From Streptomyces cadmiisoli (GTDB taxonomy: Bacteria; Actinomycetota; Actinomycetes; Streptomycetales; Streptomycetaceae): 64,000 nt of DNA. How positions within the stretch are numbered: position 1 is the stretch's first letter; each line of letters opens with the position of its first letter. The stretch is from NCBI RefSeq assembly GCF_003261055.1, contig NZ_CP030073.1, positions 372,001 to 436,000 of the forward strand, written 5' to 3'. Shown piece by piece: positions 27,180 to 35,754 of the stretch. The translations under genes were made by a program, and so were the position numbers. A model generated the notes under the pieces. That model saw only the letters and a list, made by a program, of their open reading frames with translations, searched no databases and had not been told where the DNA came from.

Positions 27180-28427
27180 TCAACCGGCCTCTTCGCGTGG
27201 GGTGACGGTGACATCGAGGCCGAGGGCGGCGAGTTGGGCGATGAGGCGGCGGGTGTGGCGTTCCTTGCCGAGCCGGTTGGTGAAGTGATCAGGACCGAGG
27301 TCTTGGTAGGGGACCATGTCGCGCAGGATGTGCCAGGCGGCGACCAGGATGGAGTGGCCGACCGCGACGGTGGCGCGCTTGCTGCCGCGGTGGGGAACGA
27401 GTCTTCGGTACTGGGCCCCGAGGTAGGTGCCCTTGCTTCGGGCGGCGGTGGCGCCGGCCAGGAACAGGGCGGTCTTGAGCCAGGTGTCGCCGTGACGGGT
27501 GCGCCCGGACAGTCGCTTGCCGGCCGACTCCTTGTTACCCGGGCACATCCCGGCCCAGGACGCGAGGTGCCCGGCGGTGGCGAAGCGGCCCATGTCCACG
27601 CCGACCTCGGCGATCAGGATCTGGGCCAGAGTCAGGCTGATCCCGGGGATCGTGATCAGCAGCTCGGTCTGCGCACGCAGGGGCAGCAGCTGCCGGTTGA
27701 TTTCCTCACTCAGGCGGGCGATCCGTGCGTCGGCCTCGTCGATCGCGCGGAGCATCGAGGCGACCATGAACGCGTGGTGCTCGCTGAAGGCTCCGGTCAG
27801 TGCCCGGGTCAGCAGGGGCACTTTGCCCTGCAGGCTGCCCAACGCCAGCTCCGCCAGGACCTGGGGATCACGCTCGCCCGCGACCAGGGCGTCGAGCATG
27901 GCGCGCGCGGAGCGGCCGGTGATGTCGCTGACCACCGAGCTGAGCTTGATCCCGGCGTCTTCCAGGAACATCGCGAGCCGGTTGACGTCGCGGACCCGGT
28001 CGCGGGTGGTCTCGGTGCGGTACCGGGTCAGGTCCCGTAGCTGCCGGATGTCACGCGGCGGTACGAAGCTGGGCCGGACCAGGCCGTACTCGACCAGGCG
28101 GCAGATCCACTCGCAGTCCTTCACGTCGGTCTTGCGGCCCGGCACGGTCTTGATGTGCTGGGCGTTCAGCAGCCACGGCTCGACCCCCTCGGTGGCCTCC
28201 AGCAGGTAGAACAGGGGCTTCCAATAGGACGCGGTCGCCTCCATGCCCACCCGGGTGATCTGGTTGTCCACCAGCCAGTCCCGCAGTTCCAGCAGGCCGT
28301 CGCTCATCGTGGAAAACGTCCGCACCTCACGACGGGCCCGCTTCCCCGAACCCGGCAGCCGGATGCACACCTTGGCGTCCGTCTTGCTCAAGTCGATGCC
28401 CGCGCATCGCTCTTCCACCACGTCCAC
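27180..28427 (-). mobile_element. IS110-family transposase, apparently intact
   Basis: 415 residues from GTG 28427 (GGGAGGGG upstream). The DEDD RuvC-like domain is complete: CAGIDLSKTDAKVCI (D), RVGMEATASYWKPLFYLL (E), and GRKTDVKDCEWICRLVEYGL (two D). The C-terminal Tnp domain has LLITIPGISLTLAQILIAEV and FATAGHLASWAGMCPGNKES with the conserved serine. IS110 elements have no classical terminal repeats or target duplication and are guided by a bridge RNA encoded in an untranslated end. Element ends cannot be fixed from one copy. No frameshift is visible, so the transposase may be active. Confidence 0.9.
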
Positions 28428-28698
28428 GAACCCTGCCCCTCCCAGTCGAACCGCGACGGGTACCCGCCCTTCCGAGGCCACAGGATTCAAAGACGCTCTC
28501 TTGCGTGCTCATGGCAACAACATTGGATTCCTGCACACGGCCCCCGCGTCCGACTGGCTATCGGGCTCACTCGCACCAAGCAGCAACGACGTCCTCCGGA
28601 CGGGCACCCCGCCCCATTTTCCCGGCCCCGGGGTGCGGCCGACAGGCCGCGGGATGACTGGCTACTGTCGGGCCTCTGGGCAGTACCGGGCCTGCCGC
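28428..28698. other. Likely left untranslated end of the IS110 element (candidate bridge RNA region)
   Basis: The 271 bp between the transposase start and the yidB stop hold no gene. In IS110-group elements the bridge RNA is encoded upstream of the transposase, so this is where it should be. A perfect 6-bp stem with a GACA tetraloop (GCGGCC / GGCCGC, 28635-28650) is present; it could equally belong to the yidB terminator. Confidence 0.35.
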
Positions 28699-29157
28699 CT
28701 AGAGCTTCTGCTGCCGGATGATGTCCTCCAGCGAGCCGCTGGGCAGAGAGCCGGTCGGGGACAGCTTGTCGACGGCCGCGGGAAGTGACTGGGCGATCTC
28801 GTCGGCGGCCTGCTGGGAGCTGACACCCGTCTGCTGAGCGACGTGTTCGAGGGTGGCGTTCGGCAGCGCCTCCGCGATCTGCGCCCCGCTGACGGGCTTG
28901 TTGTCGCCGGTGCCCAGCCAGGACTGCGCCTGATCAGCCAGGCCGGACTTCGTCAGCATGTCGAGGAGCCCGCCGAGCGGGTTGTTGCCGACCGCTGCCT
29001 GGCTGCCGGCCGCCTGACCGCCACCGGCCTGACCGCCCGCGCCCATCAGCGCACCGAGCAGCGCCCCGAGAATCTTTCCGCCGTTCCCGCCGCCACTACC
29101 GCTCTGACCGCCGCCGAGGAGTCCGCCGATGAGGGAGCCGAGGTCGTTACCCGCCAT
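28699..29157 (-). CDS. YidB-family (DUF937) protein
   Basis: 152 residues. Glycine-rich start MAGNDLGSLIGGLLGGGQSG and a G/A/Q low-complexity segment, then NNPLGGLLDMLTKSGLADQA, QSWLGTGDNKPVSGAQIAEA (the signature WvG.G.N.pis..qi..al) and SSQQAADEIAQSLPAAVDKL to the final IIRQQKL. YidB proteins are small soluble proteins of unknown role found across bacteria. The ATG at 29157 is preferred over one five codons upstream because the conserved start follows it. Confidence 0.9.
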   Translation of the reverse strand: MAGNDLGSLIGGLLGGGQSGSGGGNGGKILGALLGALMGAGGQAGGGQAAGSQAAVGNNPLGGLLDMLTKSGLADQAQSWLGTGDNKPVSGAQIAEALPNATLEHVAQQTGVSSQQAADEIAQSLPAAVDKLSPTGSLPSGSLEDIIRQQKL

Positions 29158-29704
29158 GGTGTTGCCTTTCACTGGAGGACCGGGCCGCGCAAGCAGCAGC
29201 GTGCCCGGCTCCGGGAGACATGAACAATGTCACCCGAATCGCCACATGTCGCTACTTAGCGCACGCACGCCGGAGGGCACTCGCTTCGCCACCCGGCAGC
29301 ATTTGCCCCTTTCTCCCCGCAGAAGGCGGAGAGACGATGCCGACCCAGGTCGGCGCCGACAAACGTGGGCGACCCTCACCGTTCGGCACCTGAGCCCGGC
29401 GAGAACGACGTCGAACAGGAAGGGCCCGCGGCTCCTGGTGCTGAGCGCCAGCCTGGGCGGCGGACGCAGACCCGGGCGTGGCCGCGCAGTGGGCAGCGGT
29501 GTGAGAGGCCATGGCGCCTGCCACGGTGCCTGGCCCGGTCGCGACGGCGAAGACAGTCGACTGGCACCCCGCCGCCCGGTTCGGTTGTTCGGTCACTGCC
29601 GATCTTCGAAGCTCTCGCCCTCGCGCCACGCCGTGGGCCCGGGCACCGCAAGGCGACTCACCCGGGCCCAGCAACGCGAAAGCCAAAAAAGGTTCGGACA
29701 CCGA
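29158..29704. other. No supported gene, about 550 bp
   Basis: Divergent spacer between yidB and the DGPF gene. Frames on both strands are R/P/G-rich without motifs. The right end carries the promoter listed next. Confidence 0.45.
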
Positions 29705-29731
29705 TGTCGAGAACACGCGTCCGGCTCCGTC
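29705..29731 (+). promoter_or_regulatory. Predicted ECF42 sigma-factor promoter
   Basis: TGTCGA (29705-29710) and CGTC (29728-29731) are spaced by 17 bases, about 50 bp before the DGPF gene. This matches the published ECF42 promoter signature of TGTCGA at -35 and CGA/TC at -10 found upstream of DGPF genes in Streptomyces. It predicts that the sigma factor encoded downstream transcribes its own operon. Confidence 0.7.
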
Positions 29732-29783
29732 CCAGGGGTGAACGTGCCGACAATGGGTCGCACGAGTAACTAGGAGAGCCACG

Positions 29784-30191
29784 ATGGCCAAGTACCTGCT
29801 GCTCAAGCACTACCGCGGCGCCCCCGCTTCGGTCAACGACGTGCCGATGGACCAGTGGAGCCCGGAGGAGATCTCGGCGCATGTGCAGTACATGAACGAC
29901 TTCGCAGCCCGGCTGGAGAAGACGGGCGAGTTCGTCGGCGGCCAGGCGCTCGCCGCCGAGGGAGCATGGGTCCGCTACGACGGTGCGGGGCGCCCGCCGG
30001 TCACGGACGGTCCGTTCGCAGAGACCAAGGACCTCATCGCCGGCTGGATGATCATCGACGTCGACAGCTACGAGCGCGCCGTCGAACTGGCCGGGGAGCT
30101 GTCGGCCGCCCCTGGGGCGGGCGGCAAGCCGATCCACGAGTGGCTGGAGGTGCGCCCGTTCCTGGCCGCGCCGCCCACCATCACGGAGTGA
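29784..30191 (+). CDS. YCII/DGPF-domain protein
   Basis: 135 residues. MAKYLLLKHYRGAPASVNDV, a central EKTGEFVGGQALAAEGAWVR, and PPVTDGPFAETKDLIAGWMI with the DGPF motif that names the family; it closes with IHEWLEVRPF. DGPF proteins are small dimeric alpha/beta barrels whose genes accompany ECF42 sigma factors; their activity is not established. AGGAGAG precedes the ATG. Its TGA overlaps the sigma factor ATG by one base, so the two are translationally coupled. Confidence 0.92.
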   Translation: MAKYLLLKHYRGAPASVNDVPMDQWSPEEISAHVQYMNDFAARLEKTGEFVGGQALAAEGAWVRYDGAGRPPVTDGPFAETKDLIAGWMIIDVDSYERAVELAGELSAAPGAGGKPIHEWLEVRPFLAAPPTITE

Positions 30192-31345
30192 TGTCACCGA
30201 TGGACGAGGTCCTGCTCAGGAGCCTCACCCCGAGCGTGCTCACTGTCCTCGTCCGCCGCGGAGCAGACTTCGCGGCGGCCGAGGACGCCGTGCAGGACGC
30301 TCTGGTCGAGGCCGTCCGGGTGTGGGCGGCCGACCCGCCGCGGGATGCCAAGGGTTGGCTGATCACCGTGGCCTGGCGCAAGTTCCTCGACGCGACGCGC
30401 GCCGACGCCGCCCGCCGTCGGCGTGAGGACCGCGTCGAGGAGGAGCCGGCGCCCGGGCCGACGCCCGCGATGGACGACACGCTCCAGCTCTACTTCCTGT
30501 GCGCGCACCCGTCGCTGACCCCGGCATCGGCGGTCGCGCTCACGCTGCGCGCCGTCGGCGGGCTGACCACGCGCCAGATCGCCGAGGCCTACCTGGTGCC
30601 CGAGGCGACCATGGCGCAGCGCATCAGCCGGGCCAAGCGCACCGTGTCCGGTGTGCGCTTCGACCGGCCCGGCGACGTCGCCACCGTGCTGCGCGTTCTC
30701 TACCTCGTCTTCAACGAGGGCTACTCCGGGGACGTCGACCTGGCCGCCGAGGCCATCCGGCTCACCCGGCAGCTCGCGGCCCGTATCGACCACCCGGAGG
30801 TCGCCGGGCTGCTCGCCCTCATGCTGCTCCACCACGCCCGGCGTACCGCCCGGACCTCGTCCGACGGCAGCCTGGTGCCGCTCGCCGAGCAGGACCGCGG
30901 CCGGTGGGACACCGCATTGATCGCGGAGGGCGTCGGGATCCTCCAGGCGGCCCTCGCCCGCGACCGGCTGGGCGAGTACCAGGCCCAGGCCGCCGTCGCG
31001 GCACTCCACGCTGACGCGTCCGCCGCCGAGGAGACCGACTGGGTGCAGATCGTCGAGTGGTACGACGAGCTCGCGCGCCTGACCGACAGCCCCGTCGTCC
31101 GACTCAACCGCGCGGTCGCCGTCGGGGAGGCCGACGGAGCACGGGCCGGCCTGGCGGCGCTCGCGGTCCTGGACGCCTCGCTGCCCCGCCACGCTGCGGT
31201 GGCGGCGTACCTCCACGAGCGCGACGGTGACCTGGCGACAGCGGCACGGCTGTACGCCGAAGCGGCCCACAAGGCACCCAACCTCGCCGAGCGCGACCAC
31301 CTGACGCGCCAGGCCGCCCGGCTCAACGCCCGCCGAGGTCAGTGA
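30191..31345 (+). CDS. ECF42-group RNA polymerase sigma factor with C-terminal TPR-like extension
   Basis: 384 residues. Sigma region 2 is at about 5-75 (GADFAAAEDAVQDALVEAVR and the PRDAKGWLITVAWRKFLD -10-binding helix). Region 4 is at about 110-155 (LTTRQIAEAYLVPEATMAQR then ISRAKRTV). The long C-terminal part (about 175-384) has LYLVFNEGYSGDVDLAAEAI, the signature of this group, and TPR-like helices to VAAYLHERDGDLATAARLYA. ECF42 proteins have no anti-sigma factor; the extension is thought to regulate activity. A second ATG lies three codons in. The upstream promoter matches its own consensus. Confidence 0.92.
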   Translation: MSPMDEVLLRSLTPSVLTVLVRRGADFAAAEDAVQDALVEAVRVWAADPPRDAKGWLITVAWRKFLDATRADAARRRREDRVEEEPAPGPTPAMDDTLQLYFLCAHPSLTPASAVALTLRAVGGLTTRQIAEAYLVPEATMAQRISRAKRTVSGVRFDRPGDVATVLRVLYLVFNEGYSGDVDLAAEAIRLTRQLAARIDHPEVAGLLALMLLHHARRTARTSSDGSLVPLAEQDRGRWDTALIAEGVGILQAALARDRLGEYQAQAAVAALHADASAAEETDWVQIVEWYDELARLTDSPVVRLNRAVAVGEADGARAGLAALAVLDASLPRHAAVAAYLHERDGDLATAARLYAEAAHKAPNLAERDHLTRQAARLNARRGQ

Positions 31346-32120
31346 AGGGCACCACTGGGACTTTCCCTCAGCGCGGGGCGCACCCCATGGCGAGGGCGGT
31401 CACTTCACAATGAGTGGGCGGTTCGAGACCAGCCGCACAACGCGTTGGTGGCGGCGCGGCCCGGCTGGTGGCCGGGACGCGGGATGAGCGTCCCGGGCTG
31501 CGGTGAAATGAACAATGCGCGGCTGATGTGATCACGGCGTCGCAGCATCGACGCCGTTGCACGGCTGGACGTCGCCGCCGGCCGACCGCTGTGCTCTACC
31601 GCAACGACGGCGGCGTAGGGGAACTGTCCGGCGCGAGGGCCACCGTCGGCCCAGCCACGCCGATCGCCGACGGTGGTGACTGTGGCGCCGGGCTCGTGAT
31701 CCCGCATCGCCGCGCACGCGGCCAGAGCGAGCTCCCGGCCTGGAAGAAGGAGCACGACCGCTCACACCGCGAAGCAACAGCGGGCAAACGCCCCAGCACC
31801 CAGACGCCGGCGATGCCTGCCGACTGATCCCGAAGAGCCGGCAGGACATCGCGGCGTCTCTGTAGACCGACGTGGCGTATCACGGCCACGCGCCACCTGG
31901 CCTCACGGTCGAACGGCGGAGTGCAACTGGACTTCGACATGTGGGTCTCCGTGGTGATCGGAGGCCGCCGGGGTTCGACCCGCGCGAACCGGCCCACCAT
32001 CCGGCCGGTCAGGACCTCGAAACCCTGCCACCCCGCAGCATCCACGCCCGCCTCACCCTGGATGGGACCTTGGCAGCCGCGGACGGGTGATCGACCAGAG
32101 TCTTACGACCGCAGAACTCC
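31346..32120. other. No supported gene, about 775 bp
   Basis: Convergent region between the sigma factor and the SDR gene, at the boundary between the mosaic part and the catabolic island. Frames lack motifs. One strong hairpin is listed separately. Confidence 0.45.
31472..31496. terminator. 9-bp hairpin downstream of the ECF42 operon
   Basis: CCGGGACGC (31472-31480) pairs perfectly with GCGTCCCGG (31488-31496) around a 7-base loop, 127 bp past the sigma factor stop. There is no U-run, which is common for actinomycete terminators. The role is inferred. Confidence 0.4.
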
Positions 32121-32951
32121 TCAACTGCCGGTCAGCGCAGCCGGCGCCGGCGGCCGCTCGGGCTGTCCCGTCCAAGAGGAGAGGCCGCCGTCAACGAGCA
32201 CGGTTGCGCCAACCATGCCCGAGGCATCGTCCGACGCGAGGAACAGCACGACGGCCGCCACCTCACCCGGCTCAAGGGCGCGACGTGTGGGGTACTGCTC
32301 GATGATGGCATCCCAATAGCCGTCGATGCGCCGGAGTTTCTCCGACTGAGGTGTCTCCACGATGCCCGGGCACACGCAGTTGACCCGAATGCCGTCCCTG
32401 ATGTGATCGATCGCCATGCTGCGCGAGAGATTCACGACTGCGCCCTTGGCGGCATTGTACGCAGGAAGGCCGTAGTCGCCCCGAAGTCCGGCCGTCGAAC
32501 CGATGTTGACGATCGCACCGCCGCCGCGCCTCACCATCTCCGGCACGAACGCTCTGGAACAGTGGAATACACCGTTCAGAGTCACATCGAGCGTTCTCTT
32601 CCAGTCGTCGAACGCGACCTCGGCAACGGTCCCGAAGGCACCGATGCCAGCGCAATTGACCAGGACATCCAAGCGGTCATGGCGTGTCGAAATATCACTC
32701 GCTGCCGCCTGGACGGCGGGCCAGTCGGTGATGTCGAGCTCGACAGCCTCGGCAGTCCCGGGCACCTTGCCATCATTGACCGCGTCAGCAACCCGGTTAC
32801 CGGCAGGCGCGTTCGAGTCGACGATGACGACGTGTGCGCCCTCTGCGGCGAGCCTGCGAACGGTTGCCTCTCCGATGCCGGAGCCTCCACCCGTCACCAC
32901 GGCGACGCGGCCTTCGAATCGGGCGGCGGTTCCTGTGTCGACGAAGTTCAT
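32121..32951 (-). CDS. Short-chain dehydrogenase/reductase
   Basis: 276 residues. Classical SDR: GRVAVVTGGGSGIGEATVRR (TGxxxGIG cofactor motif), LDVLVNCAGIGAFG (NAG-type motif), catalytic serine in IVNIGSTAGLRG, YNAAKGAVVNLSRSMAIDHI (YxxxK) and VLVDGGLSSW at the end. An aspartate after the second strand (VVIVDSN) favours NAD(H). It is the last gene of the EthD-ABM-SDR set; its ATG overlaps the upstream stop by 4 bp. Probable alcohol or hydroxyacyl oxidation step of the island. Confidence 0.92.
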   Translation of the reverse strand: MNFVDTGTAARFEGRVAVVTGGGSGIGEATVRRLAAEGAHVVIVDSNAPAGNRVADAVNDGKVPGTAEAVELDITDWPAVQAAASDISTRHDRLDVLVNCAGIGAFGTVAEVAFDDWKRTLDVTLNGVFHCSRAFVPEMVRRGGGAIVNIGSTAGLRGDYGLPAYNAAKGAVVNLSRSMAIDHIRDGIRVNCVCPGIVETPQSEKLRRIDGYWDAIIEQYPTRRALEPGEVAAVVLFLASDDASGMVGATVLVDGGLSSWTGQPERPPAPAALTGS

Positions 32952-33322
32952 TGCCCTCTGCGCTCTCCTTCTGCCGGCGGCCCGGCTCCGCGACCGCTGA
33001 TGGATATGTCTTCACTTGAGGTGAGATCGCTCGCCCACTCCGACAGCGGCGCAAGCCACTCGACCGTCTTCTCGACGATGAGCTCCGGCATACGCGCCAT
33101 GTACTCAACTCGATAGGGCTTTGCCAGTTCGACCCGAAGAAACTCCTCGACGGTGCCCTTCCAGATCTCGTAGAGGATGATTTCCTGCGCGTCCTCCGGA
33201 TTGTCGTGAACGACGACACAGGCGCACGCCGGATCGTTCGTGACTCCCTCAAGAACCGGCTGAAGGAGTCGGAGGAACTCCTCCTTGCATCCCGATTTCA
33301 TCTTGAAGCGCGCCAGGATCAC
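32948..33322 (-). CDS. Antibiotic-biosynthesis-monooxygenase (ABM) domain protein
   Basis: 124 residues from GTG 33322. MILARFKMKSGCKEEFLRLL begins the ferredoxin-like fold; ACACVVVHDNPEDAQEIILY, EIWKGTVEEF and a final helix YMARMPELIVEKTVEWLAPL follow the YgiN/ABM pattern. Such dimeric proteins are cofactor-free quinol or anthrone oxygenases, or have no known catalysis. A polar tail of about 25 residues is unusual. It lies 62 bp after the EthD gene and overlaps the SDR gene by 4 bp (ATGA), so these three form one operon. Confidence 0.85.
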   Translation of the reverse strand: MILARFKMKSGCKEEFLRLLQPVLEGVTNDPACACVVVHDNPEDAQEIILYEIWKGTVEEFLRVELAKPYRVEYMARMPELIVEKTVEWLAPLSEWASDLTSSEDISISGRGAGPPAEGERRGQ

Positions 33323-33384
33323 CAGGTGGTCGTTGATCCGCGGTGACCCATTCCCCGGCCTCTCGGCCCGGGGCGCCGGCGCGG

Positions 33385-33780
33385 TCAGCTGAAGCTCCCG
33401 CGCATCGCTGGATCGGACCCGCCGATGACGTGCTCGGTGCCGTAGAGCATCAGGAAGGGAGCGTCAGAATCGGCGATCTTCAGTTCGTCCGGCCTGAGAA
33501 GGTTGAGGTAGTCGTCGCTTGTCCATGCCTTCATGGCGCTGTCCGTACTGTCGAACCAGAATTCCGCGACGACGTCGAAATCTGTCGCGTCGGTGGTCAC
33601 CAACTGGCCGTCGGCCAAGCCGAATCCGCCGATGACATGGTTCTGCACGTAGCGATGGCAGTGCTGCCAGAAGCCGGGCGCAGACTTCACGAGGTCAGCG
33701 TGCACGGAGAGCGCGTGGTGCTGCATTTGGTGACGGCTCAAGCCTGGTTTGCGCTTGCCGGCGACGAGAACCTTGATCAT
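33385..33780 (-). CDS. EthD-domain protein
   Basis: 131 residues. MIKVLVAGKRKPGLSRHQMQ then HHALSVHADLVKSAPGFWQH is the EthD start (K.....R..LS...F..HW...H); FDVVAEFWFDSTDSAMKAWT is the second half. EthD-type proteins are dimeric alpha/beta barrels needed for ether degradation in Rhodococcus and found in polyketide pathways; catalytic role often unclear. First gene of the EthD-ABM-SDR operon. An operator-like motif shared with other island promoters lies about 130 bp upstream (33912-33928). Confidence 0.87.
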   Translation of the reverse strand: MIKVLVAGKRKPGLSRHQMQHHALSVHADLVKSAPGFWQHCHRYVQNHVIGGFGLADGQLVTTDATDFDVVAEFWFDSTDSAMKAWTSDDYLNLLRPDELKIADSDAPFLMLYGTEHVIGGSDPAMRGSFS

Positions 33781-33911
33781 CTGTCACCACCCCTTTCATG
33801 GTCGGAGCGGGTGCGGGTGGGAGGCAGACCCGCTGCACAGAGCACGGCCTTCTCCGCCCCGCTCATTGAGCGCCCGCCGTTCTACTGACACAGCGCACCG
33901 TAGTGTGATGC

Positions 33912-33928
33912 TGACCAGCAGTCAATGA
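33912..33928. promoter_or_regulatory. Island operator motif TGAC-N5-GTCA-ATGA, copy 1
   Basis: Reads TGACCAGCAGTCAATGA. It has inverted TGAC/GTCA half-sites with a five-base spacer plus the ATGA extension seen at the other three copies (36797, 45193, 61180). It stands upstream of the EthD operon. Likely binding site for the TetR regulator at 36903-37625. Confidence 0.6.
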
Positions 33929-33945
33929 CCTGAAGTAAACGACTG

Positions 33946-34539
33946 TCAGTCAGAGACAGCCGGCGGCTGGATTCCGAACACCTTGAGATGCGTGGCCACC
34001 AGGTCGAAGTACGTCACGAGACTCACGACGTCCATGACGACCTGGAGCCCCAGCGAGTCGACTGCCTTCCGGTAGTCGCCGTCCGGCACGGTGCCGTGTG
34101 CCAACAGGCTTGTGACGAGCTCGAAGACTGCCGCCTCGTCATCGTCTTGGAAGGCGGGAGCGCGGCCCGCCTCCATCGCACTCAGGTCGGCCTCGCTCAG
34201 GCCGGCACGGCGACCCGCGAGCTTGTGCGCATACAGTTCGAATGCACTGTTCCGACGATGTGCCACCAGCAGGATGAGGATCTCGCGGCTTCGACGCGAG
34301 ACCTGGGCATGCTGTTCGAGCACGTCTCCCAGGGCTTCGAGCGCGAGTCCGATCGCAGGACTGTGCACCCAGGCTTCAGGCGGCCCAAGGAGACAGCCTT
34401 CGCCGTCGATGAGACGGAAAGGACTCGACGGATCAGCCCTCCTCCCGGTGGAGAACTTCTCGTGGAGTTTTCGCTGTTCGGGGGTCATCTGGTGCGGCAA
34501 GACCTTGGGAAGGCGCCGACCAGGCAGGGGATGGCTCAC
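33946..34539 (-). CDS. Carboxymuconolactone-decarboxylase-like protein
   Basis: 197 residues from GTG 34539 (GAGAGAGG upstream). All-helical: LGPPEAWVHSPAIGLALEAL, LEQHAQVSRRSREILILLVA, NSAFELYAHKLAGRRAGLSE and a C-terminal VSLVTYFDLVATHLKVFGIQ match the CMD/AhpD fold. The CxxC pair of AhpD peroxidases is absent; the E..YAH motif of the decarboxylase/isomerase side is kept. The substrate is unknown. It lies between the EthD operon and the dioxygenase-like gene on the same strand. Confidence 0.85.
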   Translation of the reverse strand: MSHPLPGRRLPKVLPHQMTPEQRKLHEKFSTGRRADPSSPFRLIDGEGCLLGPPEAWVHSPAIGLALEALGDVLEQHAQVSRRSREILILLVAHRRNSAFELYAHKLAGRRAGLSEADLSAMEAGRAPAFQDDDEAAVFELVTSLLAHGTVPDGDYRKAVDSLGLQVVMDVVSLVTYFDLVATHLKVFGIQPPAVSD

Positions 34540-35016
34540 ATGTAACCTCTCTCCTCAGCGCACCAGGACGTGGCTGGGCACGCTGCTCAGCCGTCGGCAC
34601 GATGTGCAAGAAATTCTTCTCAGCGCCGTCGCGGCATGGTGGGCGGGACGGACGAGGACCGCACGGTCGTGAGCGATGCCCGACAGGTCCTGCCGGACTC
34701 CTGCGGGAGTGGCCGCACGTGTCGGCGCGCACGCAGGCTGTCTCGATGGGCCTCAGAGGCGATCGCTCGCGTCTGCTCCGCCGCTGCGCGCCGTCCGCCC
34801 CCAGTAGGCCGGCGACGAGCCCACACCGATCGCGTCGCCCCGTCAGGTCGTGCGTCGACATGTGTCGGCCGGGGCCCCGCTGCTCCCGACATCACGGCAT
34901 GCCATTTGACGGGCAGGCAGGCGCGAGCATCACAACACGGTCGGCGCAGGTCTTGGAGATCCACGGGAGCGGCAGTCGCCGCCGGCTCCTTCTCCGGCGG
35001 ACGGATCAGCCGCGGC
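34540..35016. other. No supported gene, about 480 bp
   Basis: Between the CMD-like gene and the VOC gene, both minus strand. Frames are low complexity. A promoter for the CMD-like gene should be at its left end, but I see no copy of the island operator motif. Confidence 0.45.
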
Positions 35017-35727
35017 TCAGTGGGGTCCGAAGGTCGGGTGGTCCGGCCCCCACGAGCTGTGGTCCCAGACGTAGGGACCGTCGACGTGGACGTGCATCCG
35101 CTGACGCTGATCGGGTCGCGGAGCGAATTCGCCCTGGACGTAGATGCGCCGGTGCAGCTCCTCGAGGCCGGCGCCCCGGTTGCGTGCGTCGATGACGCGA
35201 TCGGGGTCGAAGAGGATTCCCGCGGGATTTGTCGCGAATTCATCGGCGGACCGTATCCACTCCCGGGAGAGCTGCCAGTCGCCAAGTGCGTCGGTCTGGA
35301 TCTCGACGCCGTGCCCGACGGGGTCCCGGTAGTAGAGGGAGATGGTCAGGCCGTGGTCGATGCTCAGGTACGGGTGGATGCCGTGATCGCGCAGGTAGGC
35401 GTACTTCGTCAGGAGGCCGTCGACGGTGGGGAACTCGAATGCGGAGTGGTCGAGCCTCGCGCGCCCCCCGTACTCGGCATCACGGGTGAAGGCTGGGTTC
35501 GTCACGAACACGAGCCGGTGGTTGGCTTCGTCGTTGGAAAGGAAACACACCTCGGACTCGCGCTGGTACCCCCGGAAGTTGACCTCCATGTCGAGGACGT
35601 CCTGGTACCAGGCGATCATGGCGTCGAACTCGTCGGTGGTCACCTTGAACGCAAGGTGGTGCACCACGGCCCTCTCCTGCACCGCGTTTACCGGCACCGT
35701 GCGAGCCATGTCGGCGCTGATGGTCAT
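35017..35727 (-). CDS. VOC-superfamily extradiol-dioxygenase-like protein
   Basis: 236 residues. ERAVVHHLAFKVTTDEFDAM gives a first metal histidine, ARLDHSAFEFPTVDGLLTKY a second histidine, and YYRDPVGHGVEIQTDALGDW the glutamate, in the 2-His-1-Glu order of catechol 2,3-dioxygenase-like enzymes. The length suits a one-domain-type enzyme. It could cleave a catechol or hydroquinone formed by the island. A tail of about 60 residues carries a Y-V-W-D-H motif. AGGGAG precedes ATG 35727. It lies 27 bp after the FAH-family gene, so they are one operon. Confidence 0.85.
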   Translation of the reverse strand: MTISADMARTVPVNAVQERAVVHHLAFKVTTDEFDAMIAWYQDVLDMEVNFRGYQRESEVCFLSNDEANHRLVFVTNPAFTRDAEYGGRARLDHSAFEFPTVDGLLTKYAYLRDHGIHPYLSIDHGLTISLYYRDPVGHGVEIQTDALGDWQLSREWIRSADEFATNPAGILFDPDRVIDARNRGAGLEELHRRIYVQGEFAPRPDQRQRMHVHVDGPYVWDHSSWGPDHPTFGPH

Positions 35728-35754
35728 CCGACAACTCCCTAGCTAGGTTGGCTT

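Noticed and set aside
27138..28503. GCTCTCTTG at 27138-27146 and 28495-28503 as IS110 flanking repeat.
   Set aside because: A shared 9-mer in two 200-bp flanks is not rare by chance, and ends placed there would leave almost no untranslated end for a bridge RNA.
31417..31437. GGTTCGAGACC as a tRNA T-loop.
   Set aside because: The flanks do not form a T-stem and no acceptor or anticodon arm is found upstream. The same holds for GGGTTCGACCC near 31972.
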